From assembly GCA_903813345.2 (NCBI GenBank), contig CAIIXF020000008.1, positions 20,942,822 to 21,006,821 on the forward strand: a DNA stretch of 64,000 bases, written 5' to 3'. This document shows positions 12,040-24,590 of the stretch, piece by piece. A program made the position numbers and the translations under genes. Source of the DNA: Owenia fusiformis. Its lineage: Eukaryota; Annelida; Polychaeta; Sabellida; Oweniidae. Below the pieces are notes generated by a model. That model saw only the letters and a list, made by a program, of their open reading frames with translations. It made no database searches and was not told where the DNA came from. The stretch's first letter is position 1; every line of letters starts with the position of its first letter.

Positions 12040-13969
12040 TGACACGCCAAATTTACAGATCTATTTAAATTATATTATTTATAAAAAATTGTAATATATA
12101 TTGTACATGTGCCTTCTTTTGTAAAAAGATGCAATATAAAAAGTAAACAAAAACATTTTCTACAAGAAAACTATAATTATTAATATGTGAAAATCATAGA
12201 GATTTTTCGAGATTATTTAAATTATATGTACAGTAGATTCAATGTGTTGAGATCAGGGCTCAAAGCCTATTATATAAATATTATGCAATTCAAAATTGAA
12301 TTCTCCATAAGACATCATGTATGATGATCACTCAATACCAACTAGACAGATCATCATTCCTTACATGGTGTCAGATGTAGATACAGAAAGCAATAATAAC
12401 ACAGAAGGAAAATTCATTCTAATTCAAATAGAATCATTCTATGTAGCATACCAGGCTCTAACCATGAAGATATCACATGAAAATCTATTAAACGAGGCAA
12501 GTTTATGAATGTCGCAATATGATATAATGCTAGGCATATTTCATACTTCCATTTGGCGATAATTGATTGATTTCCGAATGATATCTTTATGAGTTAGTGC
12601 CTGTCTATCGTCTCTTTAATTCACAGTGGTCGCTGAAAAGAAACATTTCCCTGAAAGCTCTATGGAATCAATGAATTTCATTGTTTTTATGGTTAATATA
12701 AATACAGCCATTGTGAAAGAAAGAAAGGGTAGGGCTAAGTAAAGGCAGCATTCTTCATGTGTAAACCAATATACAGATCAATCATAATGGTCACTTACCA
12801 GAACACATTATAATAGTATTCTTTTATTGGATATGTTCTAATGAAATTATTCTGAATGGCTTAAAAGATCCATCTGTTTTAGCCTGGAGTGTATTTTTAA
12901 CACCTGTCGATTAATTTTTTGTAAAATTTGGTGATTTGAATACTGCAACCATAGTAACAGTGTACTGTAGTCTTAGTTGACAGTGGAACCCATGCAAAGA
13001 CACTAATATTTAGAGGGAGTTTCACTGACCTAAAGTGTAGATTTTGGATTTTATGATGTGTATATAATTGGTATATATATTTAAGCCCAGCCTCTTATTC
13101 AGAACTAAGTCAGAATAATTGTGTGGAATTGTTTGAATCAAATGTGTTCCAATAAAACTGCCATGACAGAACTGGCGCATAAAATCTACGCACTAGATTT
13201 ATAGTTTTGCATATTTTCAACACTAGCCTTGTCATGAGTTCAATAATGTCGAAAGGCAGAAATATTATAAGAGGCTGGAGAAAGCCCTTTATGTAAAATA
13301 TCTCCATGTACAGAAAATATTTATACTGAAAAAGTATTGTGTTAAAACAATACTTGAAAATGGTGCAATGTTTAATGTAACAGAATTGAATATTTATGCT
13401 ATGCACAGTATCAGTACAACCTTTCCCAAAATACAGCATTATTTATTAGCATAATTTATTCATTGTGGATATCCCACAATGCAACTGGGTTTATCAATGT
13501 TATACAAGACATAATATATTGCAAATTATTTATTAATATTTAAGAAATTGATGTTAATTAAGCTAACTTTGTTTGTATATCTTAATATTTGTAATACAAT
13601 CTGTAAAACATTTTATAACTTCAGTTGAGTCTTTATTACATTGCTGACTTTAACATCTATATTAACTAGGCTATAGGATAGTTATTACTATTTTAATTTA
13701 TTGATTTTAAACGAGCAGGATGTTATGATCTATATTTAACTGTTGGCTGTATAAGGGAAAGGTTGGATTGTTATCTGCGCTAAAAATGAACGAATTCTAA
13801 GATCTCAAAACTCTTGGTACCCTTACAAAAAATTAATGAAATTTGAGTGGAAATATCTAGAAACAGCTTGTGTTCATCGAGATAAGAATTTCATATCTCT
13901 TAAAGAACTCAGAATTTTACTAATTTTTTGCAAGGGAAAGGTGCTTCATACTGCAATAAAGCACGGTTT
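12040..13969 (+). other. Probable Delta 3' UTR and downstream AT-rich DNA
   Basis: No coding sequence is supported after the Delta stop. The stretch is very AT-rich. An AATATAAA variant lies near 12132, and the first canonical AATAAA I see on the + strand is at 13151-13156. Either could serve as a poly(A) signal, but the 3' end cannot be placed without transcript data. Small open frames here look random. Confidence 0.45.
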
Positions 13970-14101
13970 CACTCTGAATGGCGGCCATTTTTCTGAAAAT
14001 AAGATACAATAGTTTTCTTTTCTCAAACTAGTAGGTTCTGAGCACTGAACCTTTAACCAATATCTTATTTTCTGTGAATCAAGATGGCCGACCAGGAAGT
14101 G
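13970..14101. repeat. Short fold-back (MITE-like) repeat
   Basis: Two arms face each other. One (13978-14006) reads ATGGCGGCCATTTTTCTGAA then AATAAGATA. The other (14061-14093) reads TATCTTATTTTCTGTGAATC then AAGATGGCCGACC. The shared inverted core is GGCCAT...TTCTG(A)AAATAAGATA. The layout suggests a decayed miniature inverted-repeat element. No target duplication was identified. Confidence 0.45.
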
Positions 14102-16280
14102 ATATGTGCACATCTCTATGGTGATGTACATAATATGATCTTGTACCATAAACCCAGTCTGGGAATACCCCGTCTGTACATACACTAAACTGTATACCCT
14201 ATTGCTCTAGTATCATAATAAAAGGTCACACATTTTGACTATTTTTTCAAATATAACTTTGATTTATGTTTTATTTATGAAACTAATGAAGTATATGAAC
14301 CAGGACAGAACTGGATTTACTACATTCAAGTGCCCCCCCCCCCCAATTATCCCTCATGCTGATTCTTGATCATGACCATAAAAGGACGAATTCAGACATT
14401 TCAAATAGAAGACAAAATGTGACTTCCTTGAAGATGGGGACACAACTTTCAATCATAAGCATATGAAGAAAACTGTGGACAGAGAAACAAACAGACAGAT
14501 ATCAATTAACCAGTTGCTTATTAGATAACGTTAAATCCCCCTCCAACCAAATGAAATAGAATAGAAAAAACCTTCAATCACCCCCATTACCAGAAGTATG
14601 CATCCAAACTTATTTTTAATAAATATTTATTTTACTGATATACTTCAAAATACAGTTCATAATAAAATCCCTAAATCATCAGATCAGAAAATGTCAGATG
14701 GGAGAATGGGGGCAGGGGATGTATAATCAAGCAGGATTCCGAACTGGAGCAAGTGTAACAAGACAAAAGGATACCAGAAAGAGATGTGGAGGAGGAAACT
14801 ATGTGCTGCCTTCTACTTTAAATGAACATCAAGTGTTGTCGAAATACATATTTGGTGGGACTTGATGCAAGAATATTCAAGGCTGATCATATAGGTGAGG
14901 CAACCAATTCTGAGGTGAGGTAATTTCCAAGGCCCTGGCATTTAAATTTACCCAATATATTATGTTTAGAAGTATGGTTGAAGAAAAACAGTATATCTCA
15001 TCTCATTTTCATATAAGCAAAACTTTATTTCATTAAATCTACATTATACAAATGAATAAACAACACGGTTTGCTTGTTAAAACACCTCTATTTGGTTGTT
15101 AAAATCTTTCCACTTTTCACATGTACTTCAAATGTGTTAAGTATGTGTCTAATCAACAATCAGCTCCCCTTATATGTTATATATTACAATACTCTTATCT
15201 ACTTCCACACCTTTGGCCATATATTTAGAATATTTTCCAGTGTACATGTACACTTAATTTCCTTGATGTCAATGTGTTCTCAAAACTTAATGATTGGAGA
15301 TTTTCTCACAGTTTAGTCAGGACAAATGCCTTTCCTGCAATGGCAATTTAAAATATTTTTTCATTTCTAGGAATTAATCAATCAGAATCCACTGAACTTT
15401 TTGGGAAATTCTGGTAAAAATGCATTTTTGACCCAAAAATTGATTGAGTTTTCTAAAATAACTTTCTCAACTTCAACTGGACAATCCAGAACAATCATTT
15501 CTGCATAGTTTTATCTAATTTCAAACATGTACTGATTTTTGTGAAGCGCCCAATCTTCCAGCTGTGTATACTAGATGAAAACATTGCTTGGTGTTTATTG
15601 ACCCCATGTATAATAGATTCTACCTTTAAATGACCCATATTTACAATTTTTCAAATATTTTCTGAATGTTGATAAAACCAGGTATGAAAAGTGCTTGCTT
15701 TCTGATAATTTATAAGAGAGAGGCCCTTATCAATACCTAGCAATGTCAAGAAAGATTCCCTATCAAATGCTAAATTATTAAAACTATGTGAATGAACATA
15801 TGTTCTGTTTTGTTTTCATTTCATATTTACATGAACTTAACTATGGATTGTTCAGTGCATGACCAATTCTTCATTAGTGTTTCTGCTATTTGAACATAAT
15901 TGTTTGAATCACAATACATATATCCATATAAAGGCATGGTTAACTGTGATTAAAGAGTTTAATATAATGATTTATAAGAAATATAATCATTCCTAATAAC
16001 ATTGAATAAATATGCATTTAACTGAATGAATTTGGAAATCAAGTAACCACTTGAAATATGATCAATCAAGTCAATAGATTTCTAGAGTTTCATGGCCTCA
16101 TTGTTTCATCTACATCAACTCTGGTCTGAATATGTACTTCATGATGCCAAACCTTTGGAGGGGGGGGGGGTAAATTAACATTATAGATCTACATATTATA
16201 GATCTTCAGGTTAGCTTTGGTAAATTTACAAAGGCATTGCGAGCAAATGTTGAGTGTGTGCGATTTTTGGGTTAGCATTA
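14102..16280. other. AT-rich noncoding DNA
   Basis: No gene is supported. The stretch contains poly-C (about 14332-14344) and poly-G (about 16157-16171) tracts like those at the ends of dispersed repeats elsewhere in this window, but I could not delimit an element around them. Confidence 0.4.
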
Positions 16281-16492
16281 CTGCGAGCCAAGCGAGTCCC
16301 AAAAAGGGGGGGGGGGTTCATTTGATACGTTTGTTCACCCCCAGAAATGTTTCAAAATTTACATTGTATATAGTGTACTCTAAGCATTTCAAACTATTTC
16401 CAAATTTTACAAAATGGCTTTTTAAAAAAAAATTTGTGGGGGTGTGGGAGGGTGCAATCACACCCATCACACACCCCTGGCTACGACCATGC
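16281..16492. repeat. Dispersed repeat, family C, copy 1
   Basis: This matches, in reverse orientation, 42790-43069. Shared pieces include CCCAAAAAGGGG, TCTAAGCATTTCAAACTAT and TTTTACAAAATGGCTTTTT (with small differences), ending CACCCCTGGCTACG. Poly-G/poly-C tracts flank it. It is a nonautonomous short element of unknown class. Confidence 0.6.
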
Positions 16493-17950
16493 TATATTAC
16501 AAGTAAGTTTTAAACTTTATAAAAATAGTATTTGAAACAGATAATGTATGTGAAAGTCATTTTTACATAGAGAGAGACTTGGCTGAAAATTACTGATCTG
16601 CAAATAAGAAGTTTGTTAGGTTTGGTGCAAAAAAACAAAACTGACCTTTTGATTCACAAGGTAAGGGAAGATCTTCCTATTGCCTTCATCCTAGATACTG
16701 ACTTCCTCTTTGCTAGGAAAACAAATTGAAAGTACTAAATGTTTGATGTTACAATGTCAATCTGCCTTTTGAAGATATTTTGTTATGTAAACATCTCTAG
16801 CAAAAATGTGTACTTTTTCTAATTTTTATGAGCCTAATGGAGATATGTTGAACATATTTACAGACACAAATTCGTATTGTTTTAAAAGCAAAAATGAATA
16901 TGCTGAATTCTTAATAAAAAGAATTAATGTATTAATTGATGCCCTGGCTATTTGAGGCCATTTTCGGAGATTATCTCTAGATTTGATGATCATATTGAAT
17001 GACAGTCATGGTTTTCTTCAAAAATCAGACTGAATATCAATACAAAGAGCATCACTTTATACCATAATTTGGCCATAATCACTTTGTTGATATTGTATTA
17101 AGTCTCTCTGGAACCTCTCTCTCCTTCTTGTTAATTTTCATTCTAACATTGAAATGATTTACAATATAGACCATATAATGTATTTTGCCAGGGAAGTGCA
17201 CTACAAAATTATTTGATGATGTAACCAGATAATTCTTGAGCATCTCACTCTGATGCAGTTATTTTCAAAAAGTTGAAAAGTTCAATGTAGAGGTCTTCCT
17301 TAATTTTGTGTTTTGACTATGAAAATACCAACATCATATTGAAAATAAATCTAATCCCTTAATCTGGAGAAAGTAAAGACCTCTCACTGAATATTTAACA
17401 TTCTTAGAAGTTAACAACCATGAAATACATGTAGCAATAAAAACGACTTTGAGGAAATATATTGAAATGAGACTTAATACAAGTTAACATACAGTTATAC
17501 TGGGTGTCATAGTGCTTCTGACCTATATTTCTGGACATACAAGCCAGCGATCCAAAGGGGAGGGGGGCTATGTTTAAACATCACTTCACTATTCTACATC
17601 ATACCTTCAATTAATCTTACTTTCTTTACAAGTTAAATCAGTTTAAATCGATTCTTGGAAGTAACATTAAAATCTGATCTCCAACAGGAAAACAATATCA
17701 AGTTTCTTTTGAATATCTCTACATCCCGGATCTTTTCTTGATACAACTAAGCTCAAAAGACAAAACATTTGATTGAATTGCGAAAGAAAAATAGTAGAAT
17801 GATATAAGCCGGTAAAGTGAAACTGGTGTTTAAACTGGTAAGAATTGTTTGCCATGGGAATGTTTTAAAACCAATGGTGGGTGGATGCCTAAAGGTGATC
17901 TAAGGCTCCTGATGTGAGCCCAAAAAGCCCCAAAGCAATACAAATCAATA

Positions 17951-18127
17951 CCGTAGCCAGGGGGGTTCCCTGGCCAAAGATTCTTTCAAAATCATGCAGT
18001 TTTTCACCATTTTGAGCACTTCTCAAGTGGTTTTAGCCATATTTGGGCCAAAATTGTCAAATGTGAACCCCCCCTGGAAAATTTTGAAAACTGAACCCCC
18101 TCTTGGCAAATCCTGGCTACGGGCCTG
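17951..18127 (+). repeat. Dispersed repeat, family A, copy 1 (CCGTAGCCAGG ends)
   Basis: It begins CCGTAGCCAGGGGGGTTC and ends CTTGGCAAATCCTGGCTACGG then GCCTG, so the ends are inverted. The interior contains TCATGCAGTTTTTCACCAT and GTCAAATGTGAACCCCCC. Related copies lie at 30225-30395, 40090-40198 (partial) and, inverted, 61514-61713. The terminal pattern suggests a small DNA transposon derivative. Confidence 0.65.
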
Positions 18128-18870
18128 TAGAACTACTCATATAGTCAATAATAAAGTCATAATAATATCCCAACATCAAAGTATCAAAATCTGGTCACAG
18201 GACTTAAAGGGTGAACACGGTTCAATCATTTGGCTAAATTTTTTAGATGAAAATGTTCAAAATGTTTAATGCCTCGAAGTATACAGACAAAAACTTCAAT
18301 AAATCTCAAACCAAGTGAAGCTTAGAAAGAGGTATATTGTCTTCAAAAGTGACACACAAAAAGAGAGTAATTTTCAAGCCAGTACATATTCACCTGTCTT
18401 TTGTTACAAAAAACATCCATTAAAAATGATGTGCTGGTGTCTTAAGATCATTTCACTGGTCAAAGAATTAATTATGAAAAATAATGTGGCAGATGATATC
18501 AAATCAGAGCCCTATTCTTATAGAACGGTTTTTTAGTCTTAACCCTTTTACGATGACAGGCTCCATATGGCGCCCTTAGGTAATACCTTTCAGGATGATA
18601 TGCTCCTTTTTGCACCATTATTTCTATTTATATCATCAATGAAATTACAGTATCTCTAGTTCTATTCAGTATTTTTACACCAAATTTTGACAAGTTATTA
18701 TAATGTGATGATCCTTCCTAAAAGTTGTATTTCAGTGATAAAATTCAAGGTATAGTTCCCGGGGCATAGGTAATTTGCAGTTTTTACCTAAAAAACGCTC
18801 TTACTTATCTGTCACCAGGCCAATATGTTGGCTTAATAAGTTATTAAGATTCTTTTTGCATTTCTGGACA
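18128..18870. other. Noncoding DNA
   Basis: No gene or repeat unit could be supported. The short open frames present are not similar to anything I recognise. Confidence 0.4.
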
Positions 18871-19307
18871 ATTACTCAGATGCGAGTAGGTAGTTACCAG
18901 TTTCGCCACCAGGTGGCTGATTCGGGGGAAATAACATGGCAGGGTATTACAAAATTCCCTTCAACTTGAATATTCATCAGTTTTAGTGGTTCACTTTTCA
19001 TATTACCCTTATGTATGTGATAGTTATACAAATGAAAATATGTCCAGTAAAAGAAAATATTATCTGCCCAACACAAGAAAAGATATTTCACTTTTTGTGG
19101 TTTTACAACATGGGGTCTATGGGGAATCTCCCCGACCTAGAAGTCACATTTTCAAAGAAAATTAAATTTTCAAAGTTGATAAACTCTTTTCAAAACCACA
19201 TTTCTTGATTTAATTTTACATGTTGATTATAAATATGACATTAGTTTGACTGAATTGTGAATTTTTAATGACATAAATCAAGATTATTTCTACTCGCATC
19301 TAGGATA
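18871..19307 (+). repeat. Dispersed ~430-bp repeat, copy 1
   Basis: It begins CAGATGCGAGTAGGTAG and ends with an inverted CTACTCGCATCT, giving a 12-bp terminal inverted repeat. The interior (TTACCAGTTTCGCCACCAGG, AAGAAAAGATATTTCACTTT, TCAAAGTTGATAAAC) matches about 42340-42732 on the opposite strand, and its start matches 62311-62370. No coding capacity is evident. Confidence 0.6.
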
Positions 19308-19864
19308 TTAAGTATTTTGCCTATGCCTTAATATTCCATATTAGTCCGGATGTGAAGTGCCATATTTTAAGTGAAGGTGGAAATGCTTATTATATGAACT
19401 TTTTTTGCATTTTCTGTTTAAACATGATATCCACATTCAGAAACTGTCGGATGCCCAACGGGCATCCTTGAGGAATTTTTTTGGCGGCCATTTTGAATTT
19501 TCACACATTTTATGTATTTTAGCCAGCATATTAGAACAGAAAACTAGCATACACATAAACAAATCTTGCTGTTTTTTCTATAATAGAGTTTTAATATGAT
19601 GTATACCAATATGTTAGGTTCCAGAAATGTTTCTTGACAAAAATAAAAAAAATTCAAGATGGCCGCCAACCTTACAATTTATGAAATGTCTCATTCTGTG
19701 ATAATATAAGTGTTTCCTACAAAATTATCAATAAATAATACTAAATACATCTGATTATGATCTCTTTCTCACATATAAAATATATGAAATGAGTAAAAAG
19801 TAACCTACATAATAATAATGATGTTCCACAAGGGTCATTTCTTGGTGCTATATATATCTTGAAT

Positions 19865-21251
19865 TTATGAATTATCTTCTTTTACTAAGATTTCATCAAG
19901 GATTTCCCTCAATAAATCCTCATCAGTTTCTTCCAATTCCTGTTCAGTTACTGTATTTGTATGTTGGTTATTGCATTCATTCCCCTTGCAAACACAGAAA
20001 CAATGTACATGGTAAAGATGCCTTAGAGCATGAACATCGCCCAGTTCTACATACATTGCCCTCTGATGCACATGTGCACTTAATGAGCTGGAGAATTCCT
20101 TCAGGGGCAAAGGGTGTATCCTTGGGCATTGTTGTTGGGACAAGTGAGCCCGTGCTGTTTATTTCCCAACCATAATCTGTTAGAAGGATAAGTGGGGGGT
20201 CAGGCATATCAGCATTTTTCCATATAGCTACTTGGAAATGAGCTCGCTTCACATGCTGGGAAAATGCTTCTGTTGTTGGTGGGAGGGATTTTAGCTTTGG
20301 TGCATTTGTAATGTGTTTTGCAGCATTTTCTTTGCCCATACAGCATATCTCACATCAGATATTTTGTCTGTGACTTTAGGTGTAATTTCATAACATCTAG
20401 AAACAAATCTGTTGAAGTTTTCTCAACTTCAGTCATGTCTGCATTGACATCTCCCAAGTTAGCGAGTGAGTATCTATTTAACACCTTCAGGACTGTTAGC
20501 TTGCCAATTCCATGCATGCAAGATGTCGTATCACTGCCTGAGAGACCATGCGTAGCTCACAAGTTTGGGATTTTTAACTTGTGTTCATTTACGGTTGCAT
20601 TAATGTTAATGTTTGCTCGGCCAGATGATGTTCCCTCCATTATGATGTTATTTTCCATTAACTTGTGCTTGAGACAGTTATGAAGAAGTAGAAGGAAAAC
20701 ATCAGTATCATCACTGAGTACACTGATATTCTGTTGGCCTTTACTGGAAGCATGCAGAACCTGGTGTACGATAACAACATCTGCTTCTTCTTGAGTGTTC
20801 CTTAAGTCAACACGTTGGTCAATATTGCCTTGTGAATTTGTTCAGGTGTTGGATCAGGACCTGTGATAACAAGGCTGTTGGAGAATGATCCTTCACTAGC
20901 TTTTTGAGTGAGATGGTCGATGACACACTTTATCAACTGGACCTTATTCTCAGTCACATTCAGAACAACATTCTGTGCAGGGAGAGGTGTGTCAGAAGTG
21001 AAATACTCGGTTAGGAGTCTCAGGATGTACTTAGTGAAAGCAATACAGAAGTTTTCAATTTTGCCAGCCATCGGCCATGTTATGATCAAAAGGATGGCAC
21101 ACCCATCAACGACACATACATTGCAATTGTTTCCTCTTGAGGTCACCTCAATCTGTAACTTTTGTTTCAGTGTTGATTTTGAAGTTGTGATATTAATTTC
21201 TCCATTTTCATCAAATAGTGATGATGGAGGGAACATCGTCTGGCCGAGCAA
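19865..21251 (-). pseudogene. Decayed gene: mobile-element-associated PIN-like / CXC protein
   Basis: Read on the minus strand in three frames. Part 1 (21251-20802) contains 'MFPPSSLFDENGEI' and 'CVVDGCAILL'. Part 2, after a frameshift near 20825, contains 'IDQRVDLRNTQEEADVVIV', 'SDDTDVFLLLL' and 'HGLSGSDTTSCMHGIGKL', with an in-frame TGA at 20557-20559. Part 3, after another shift near 20340, contains 'LPPTTEAFSQHVKRAHFQ', 'DYGWEI', a cysteine cluster 'CRTGRCSCSKASLPCT' and, after a further 1-nt shift, 'CVCKGNECNNQ' and an acidic C-terminus. I recognise a family of uncharacterised proteins common in marine animal genomes, usually annotated only for a tesmin/TSO1-like CXC cluster. The D/E-D motifs resemble PIN/XPG-type nucleases; that is inference. 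The copy is non-functional and appears 5'-truncated. Confidence 0.6.
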
Positions 21252-21991
21252 ACATTAACATTAATGCAACCGTAAATGAACACAAATCCCAAACTTGTTA
21301 GCTGCGCATGGTCTCTCTGGCAGTGATACAACATCTTGCAGGCATGGAATTGGCAAGCTAATAGTCCTGAAGGTGTAAAATAGATACTCACTCGCTAACT
21401 TGGGAGATGTCAATGCAGACATGACTGAAGTTGAGAAAACTTCAACAGAATTTGTTTCTAGATGTTATGAAATTACACATAAAGTCACAGACAAAATGTC
21501 TGATGTGGGATATGCTGTATGGGCAAAGAAAATGCTGCAAAACACATTACAAATGCATCAAAGCTAAAATCCCTCCCATCAACAACAGAAGCATTTTCCC
21601 AGCATGTGAAGCGAGCTCATTTCCAAGTAGCTATATGGAAAAATGCTGATATGCCTGACCCCCCACTTATCCTTCCAACAGATTATGGTTGGGAAATTAA
21701 CAGCACGGGCTCACTTGTCCCAACAACAATGCCCAAGAATACACCCTGTACCCCTGAAGGAATTCTCCAGCTCATTAAGTGCACATGTGCATCAGAGGGC
21801 AATGTATGTGGAACTGGATGATGTTCATGCTCCAGGGCATCTTTATCATGTACATTGTTCTGTGTTTGCAAGGGAAATGAATGCAATAACCAAGATACAA
21901 TGACAGTAACTGAACAGGAATTGGAAGAAACTGATGAGGATTTATTGAGGGAAATCCTTGATGAAATCTTAGTAAAAGAAGATAATTCATA
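21219..21991 (+). pseudogene. Inverted partial second copy of the PIN-like / CXC gene
   Basis: On the plus strand this repeats the 3' part of the neighbouring minus-strand pseudogene, starting at 'MEGTSSGRAN' equivalents and ending at the same stop (about 21991). It reads 'LLAAHGLSGSDTTS' with a sense TTA where the left copy has TGA. It has its own stop (GTG TAA) where the left copy has a Leu codon, and a 7-nt deletion near 21282. The PPTTEAF-to-CXC part is open from 21519 to 21821. The two copies have therefore decayed independently. Confidence 0.6.
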
Positions 21992-22516
21992 AATTCAAGA
22001 TATATATAGCACCAAGAAATGACCCTTGTGGAACATCATTATTATTATGTAGGTTACTTTTTACTCATTTCATATATTTTATATGTGAGAAAGAGATCAT
22101 AATCAGATGTATTTAGTATTATTTATTGATAATTTTGTAGGAAACACTAATATCAATTTGATATTATCACAGAATGAGACATTTCATAAATTGTAAGGTT
22201 GGCGGCCATCTTGAATTTTTTTTTTGTCAAGAAACATTTCTGGAACCTAACATATTGGTATACATCATATTAAAACTCTATTATAGAAAAAACAGCAATA
22301 TATGTTTATGTGTATGCTAGTTTTCTGTTCTAATATGCTGGCTAAAATACATAAAACGTGTGAAAATTCAAAATGGCCGCCAAAAAAATTCCTCAAGGAT
22401 GCCCGTTGGGCATCCGACAGTTTCTGAATATTGATATCATCTTTAAACAGAAAATGCAAAAAAAGTTCATATAATAAGCATTTCCACCTCTATTGGCTCT
22501 ACATCCAGACTATATA

Positions 22517-23670
22517 GCAATTCCACAGTTTCATTCTGTACTTTGTATCTTACAAACGACATAATTAAAGTACATGCAACAAGTGACTGTTGATTAAAAG
22601 AAAACTTTCTGATTAAAGCCTGTGATTCAACCATAAATTACAACCGGTGATAAAGAAACCTGGCAGGAATTTGAAAATCAACTTGGTACCAAATCAAAAT
22701 CTATTTACTTCGATGGTTAAGTGTTTGAAAAAAATCATGAAAATTTTGTAAAGTCAAGACCAGATCAAGAGTTCTTCATTTTGAAATCATGATTGATCGA
22801 GGGTGGTCAGTATCATGTGTAAAGATCAGGTAAAAATCACACTTTTGTGGATACCAAGGTGTCTAGAGCAATCAAAAAGTCAATGTACTATTGTGTTGAA
22901 ACATATCTTACCATCTCCGCTGGACTGAAGTAAAAAAGTCATGCCAATTTACCATCTTATCTCTAACATAAAGTAGATGTGAAGATAATGTAATGTTTTA
23001 ATTTCTTTAAAACTCAAATTTTATTCCTTTTGAACTCAAAGGTGTGCCGGTTTGGTCTACTAAATGCAAAGATATCATCTCATTTAGTTTAAGATATAGT
23101 ACCTTTAACATTGATAGAGGGTAGACTCTTTTCAAGATAAAGCAAATTATTCTTCTTGGTACGAAACTCTTCTATAGGTACAAAAGTCAATTTATCAAAA
23201 GATATGACAATTTTAAGTGAACACTTCATTTTGAAACCTCAGACACATGTTCATATGTAAATCTAATCGTTGTAATCACAGTACAGTATATAACATTTGT
23301 TACTCAACATACAAATAATCTTTTTTTATTGATAGTGGTCTCCTCAGAAAGTAAACCTATTGCTAAAAACCAATCCAAATATGGCTTTAAATTTTTAACA
23401 TCAAATTTCACCAAATGACAAAAGTTTCTACAAGATTTAAATTTGCTAATAACTTTAGAGGTCACAAAAAATAAATAAAAGTCACAGCCCGTAACCACTG
23501 TACTTAGTATAAACAAATCAGTTATTGATGAATGAAATATCATATACAGAATTTTTAGGATCAATTACTATTTCCGCGTGATCCTGGTATAAAACAAAAA
23601 AGTATATATTACAGTATATGGCTTCCATTTCCAAGAATTCAATTTTGCATATTTGAAAAGAGCTTCATCT
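22517..23670. other. AT-rich noncoding DNA
   Basis: I see no gene or repeat with clear borders here. Confidence 0.4.
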
Positions 23671-23671
23671 T

Positions 23672-23900
23672 CCAAGGGTGTACCCAGCTTTCGGTAAAGG
23701 GGGGGGGGCGATCACAAAAAAATTCAGTTTTCACTGGGGGGAGGTGCGATTGTGGAATAAACAAGCCAAAAAAATAAAATTTATTTTGAATTTTACAAAA
23801 ATTGATGCATTTCCTTCAAAATTGAGCTAGAAGCTTCAAATAAAAAGCATTTCAAAGCTCCATCATCACCCATTGCACCCCCCCCCCCCTACGCCTATGT
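23672..23900 (-). repeat. Dispersed repeat, family B, copy 1
   Basis: Bounded by poly-G and poly-C tracts. Its interior (TTTATTTTGAATTTTACAAA, TTGATGCATTTCCTTCAAAA, TTGAGCTAGAAGCTTCAAAT, AAAAAGC) matches 61111-61360 in reverse complement. The end near 23890 reads CTACGCCTATG, the complement of the CATAGGCGTAG start of the other copy. It is a short nonautonomous element. Confidence 0.65.
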
Positions 23901-24402
23901 CTTCCTAATGGTACATTGTATTCTTGGCTCTGATACTCAGGCTAGTAAACACCACAATGCTCTTGATGTTCCATTTGTTATATTTTTCAGATGAGGGATG
24001 TTTTCTTTACTTAAATCAGAGACACTTTCCTAATCATGGCACCATCAGGTTCTAAATAACTTGTTTTTGTTTCAACCACATTCACATACATGTTAATGAC
24101 TCTCCATATGAATGATATGATAAGTATACGCAAGAGCTGGTATAATATCTATAATTGTAGCTCATCAATGTGCTAAACTGTGAAGTGGGGACACAAAGTG
24201 CTGCACCATCTTGCGTTGATTGCTTCATAAATGCCATGTTGTTGGTCAGCATGGTTGGTGAGGTAAAATAGAGTGCTAATAGAGAAGAATGTCAATTGCA
24301 GAGTGCAGTCAAACACACAGCACCAAGAAAACCCTCTCTAGAGGTATTTTGTATCAATTTTTCCAGGAACCTGTATATATGTTACATTGATTTCAATTTA
24401 AA

Positions 24403-24590
24403 AAACTATGCTAGACTGTGTAAGGAACTATAAAGTACTTTGTAACAATTTTTGGAACTCTATGCTAGACTGTCTAAGAAATTATAGAGTAATTTGTATC
24501 AATTTCTGGAACTCTATGCAAGACTGTTTAAGAAATTATAAAGAACTTTGTAACAATTTTTGGAACTCTTTGCTAGACTGTGTACTATAA
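24403..24590 (+). repeat. 54-bp tandem repeat, about 3.4 copies
   Basis: The unit starts CTATGCTAGACTGTGTAAGG and ends with AATTTTTGGAACT. Because 54 is a multiple of three it stays open in one frame and gives a repetitive 18-residue peptide. I see no splice context or homology, so I read it as noncoding minisatellite DNA. Degenerate copies of the unit end (TGTATCAATTTTTCCAGGAAC) precede it at about 24350. Confidence 0.75.

Larger units (their letters stand above)
19343..22516. repeat. 3.1-kb inverted duplication (imperfect palindrome)
   Basis: The left arm (about 19343-20640) is repeated in reverse complement at about 21224-22516, around a 583-bp unique centre (20641-21223). The best match starts at 19372, where GGTGGAAATGCTTATTATAT mirrors ATAATAAGCATTTCCACC near 22472-22489. 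Outside that the arms match with small deletions. Both arms contain the same 3' half of a decayed protein gene. The inner junction falls at a short stretch, ATGGAGGGAACATC, shared by two different parts of the gene. Confidence 0.88.

Noticed and set aside
12317-12508. Open frame in the Delta 3' region as an extra exon
   Set aside because: The Delta frame already ends with a canonical ATEV stop. This frame has no acceptor or donor logic and no homology.
24408-24590. A 60-codon frame with a repeated 'LDC.RNY...CNNFWNS' peptide
   Set aside because: The period is 54 bp, a multiple of three, so one frame stays open by arithmetic. There is no splice context, homology or domain.
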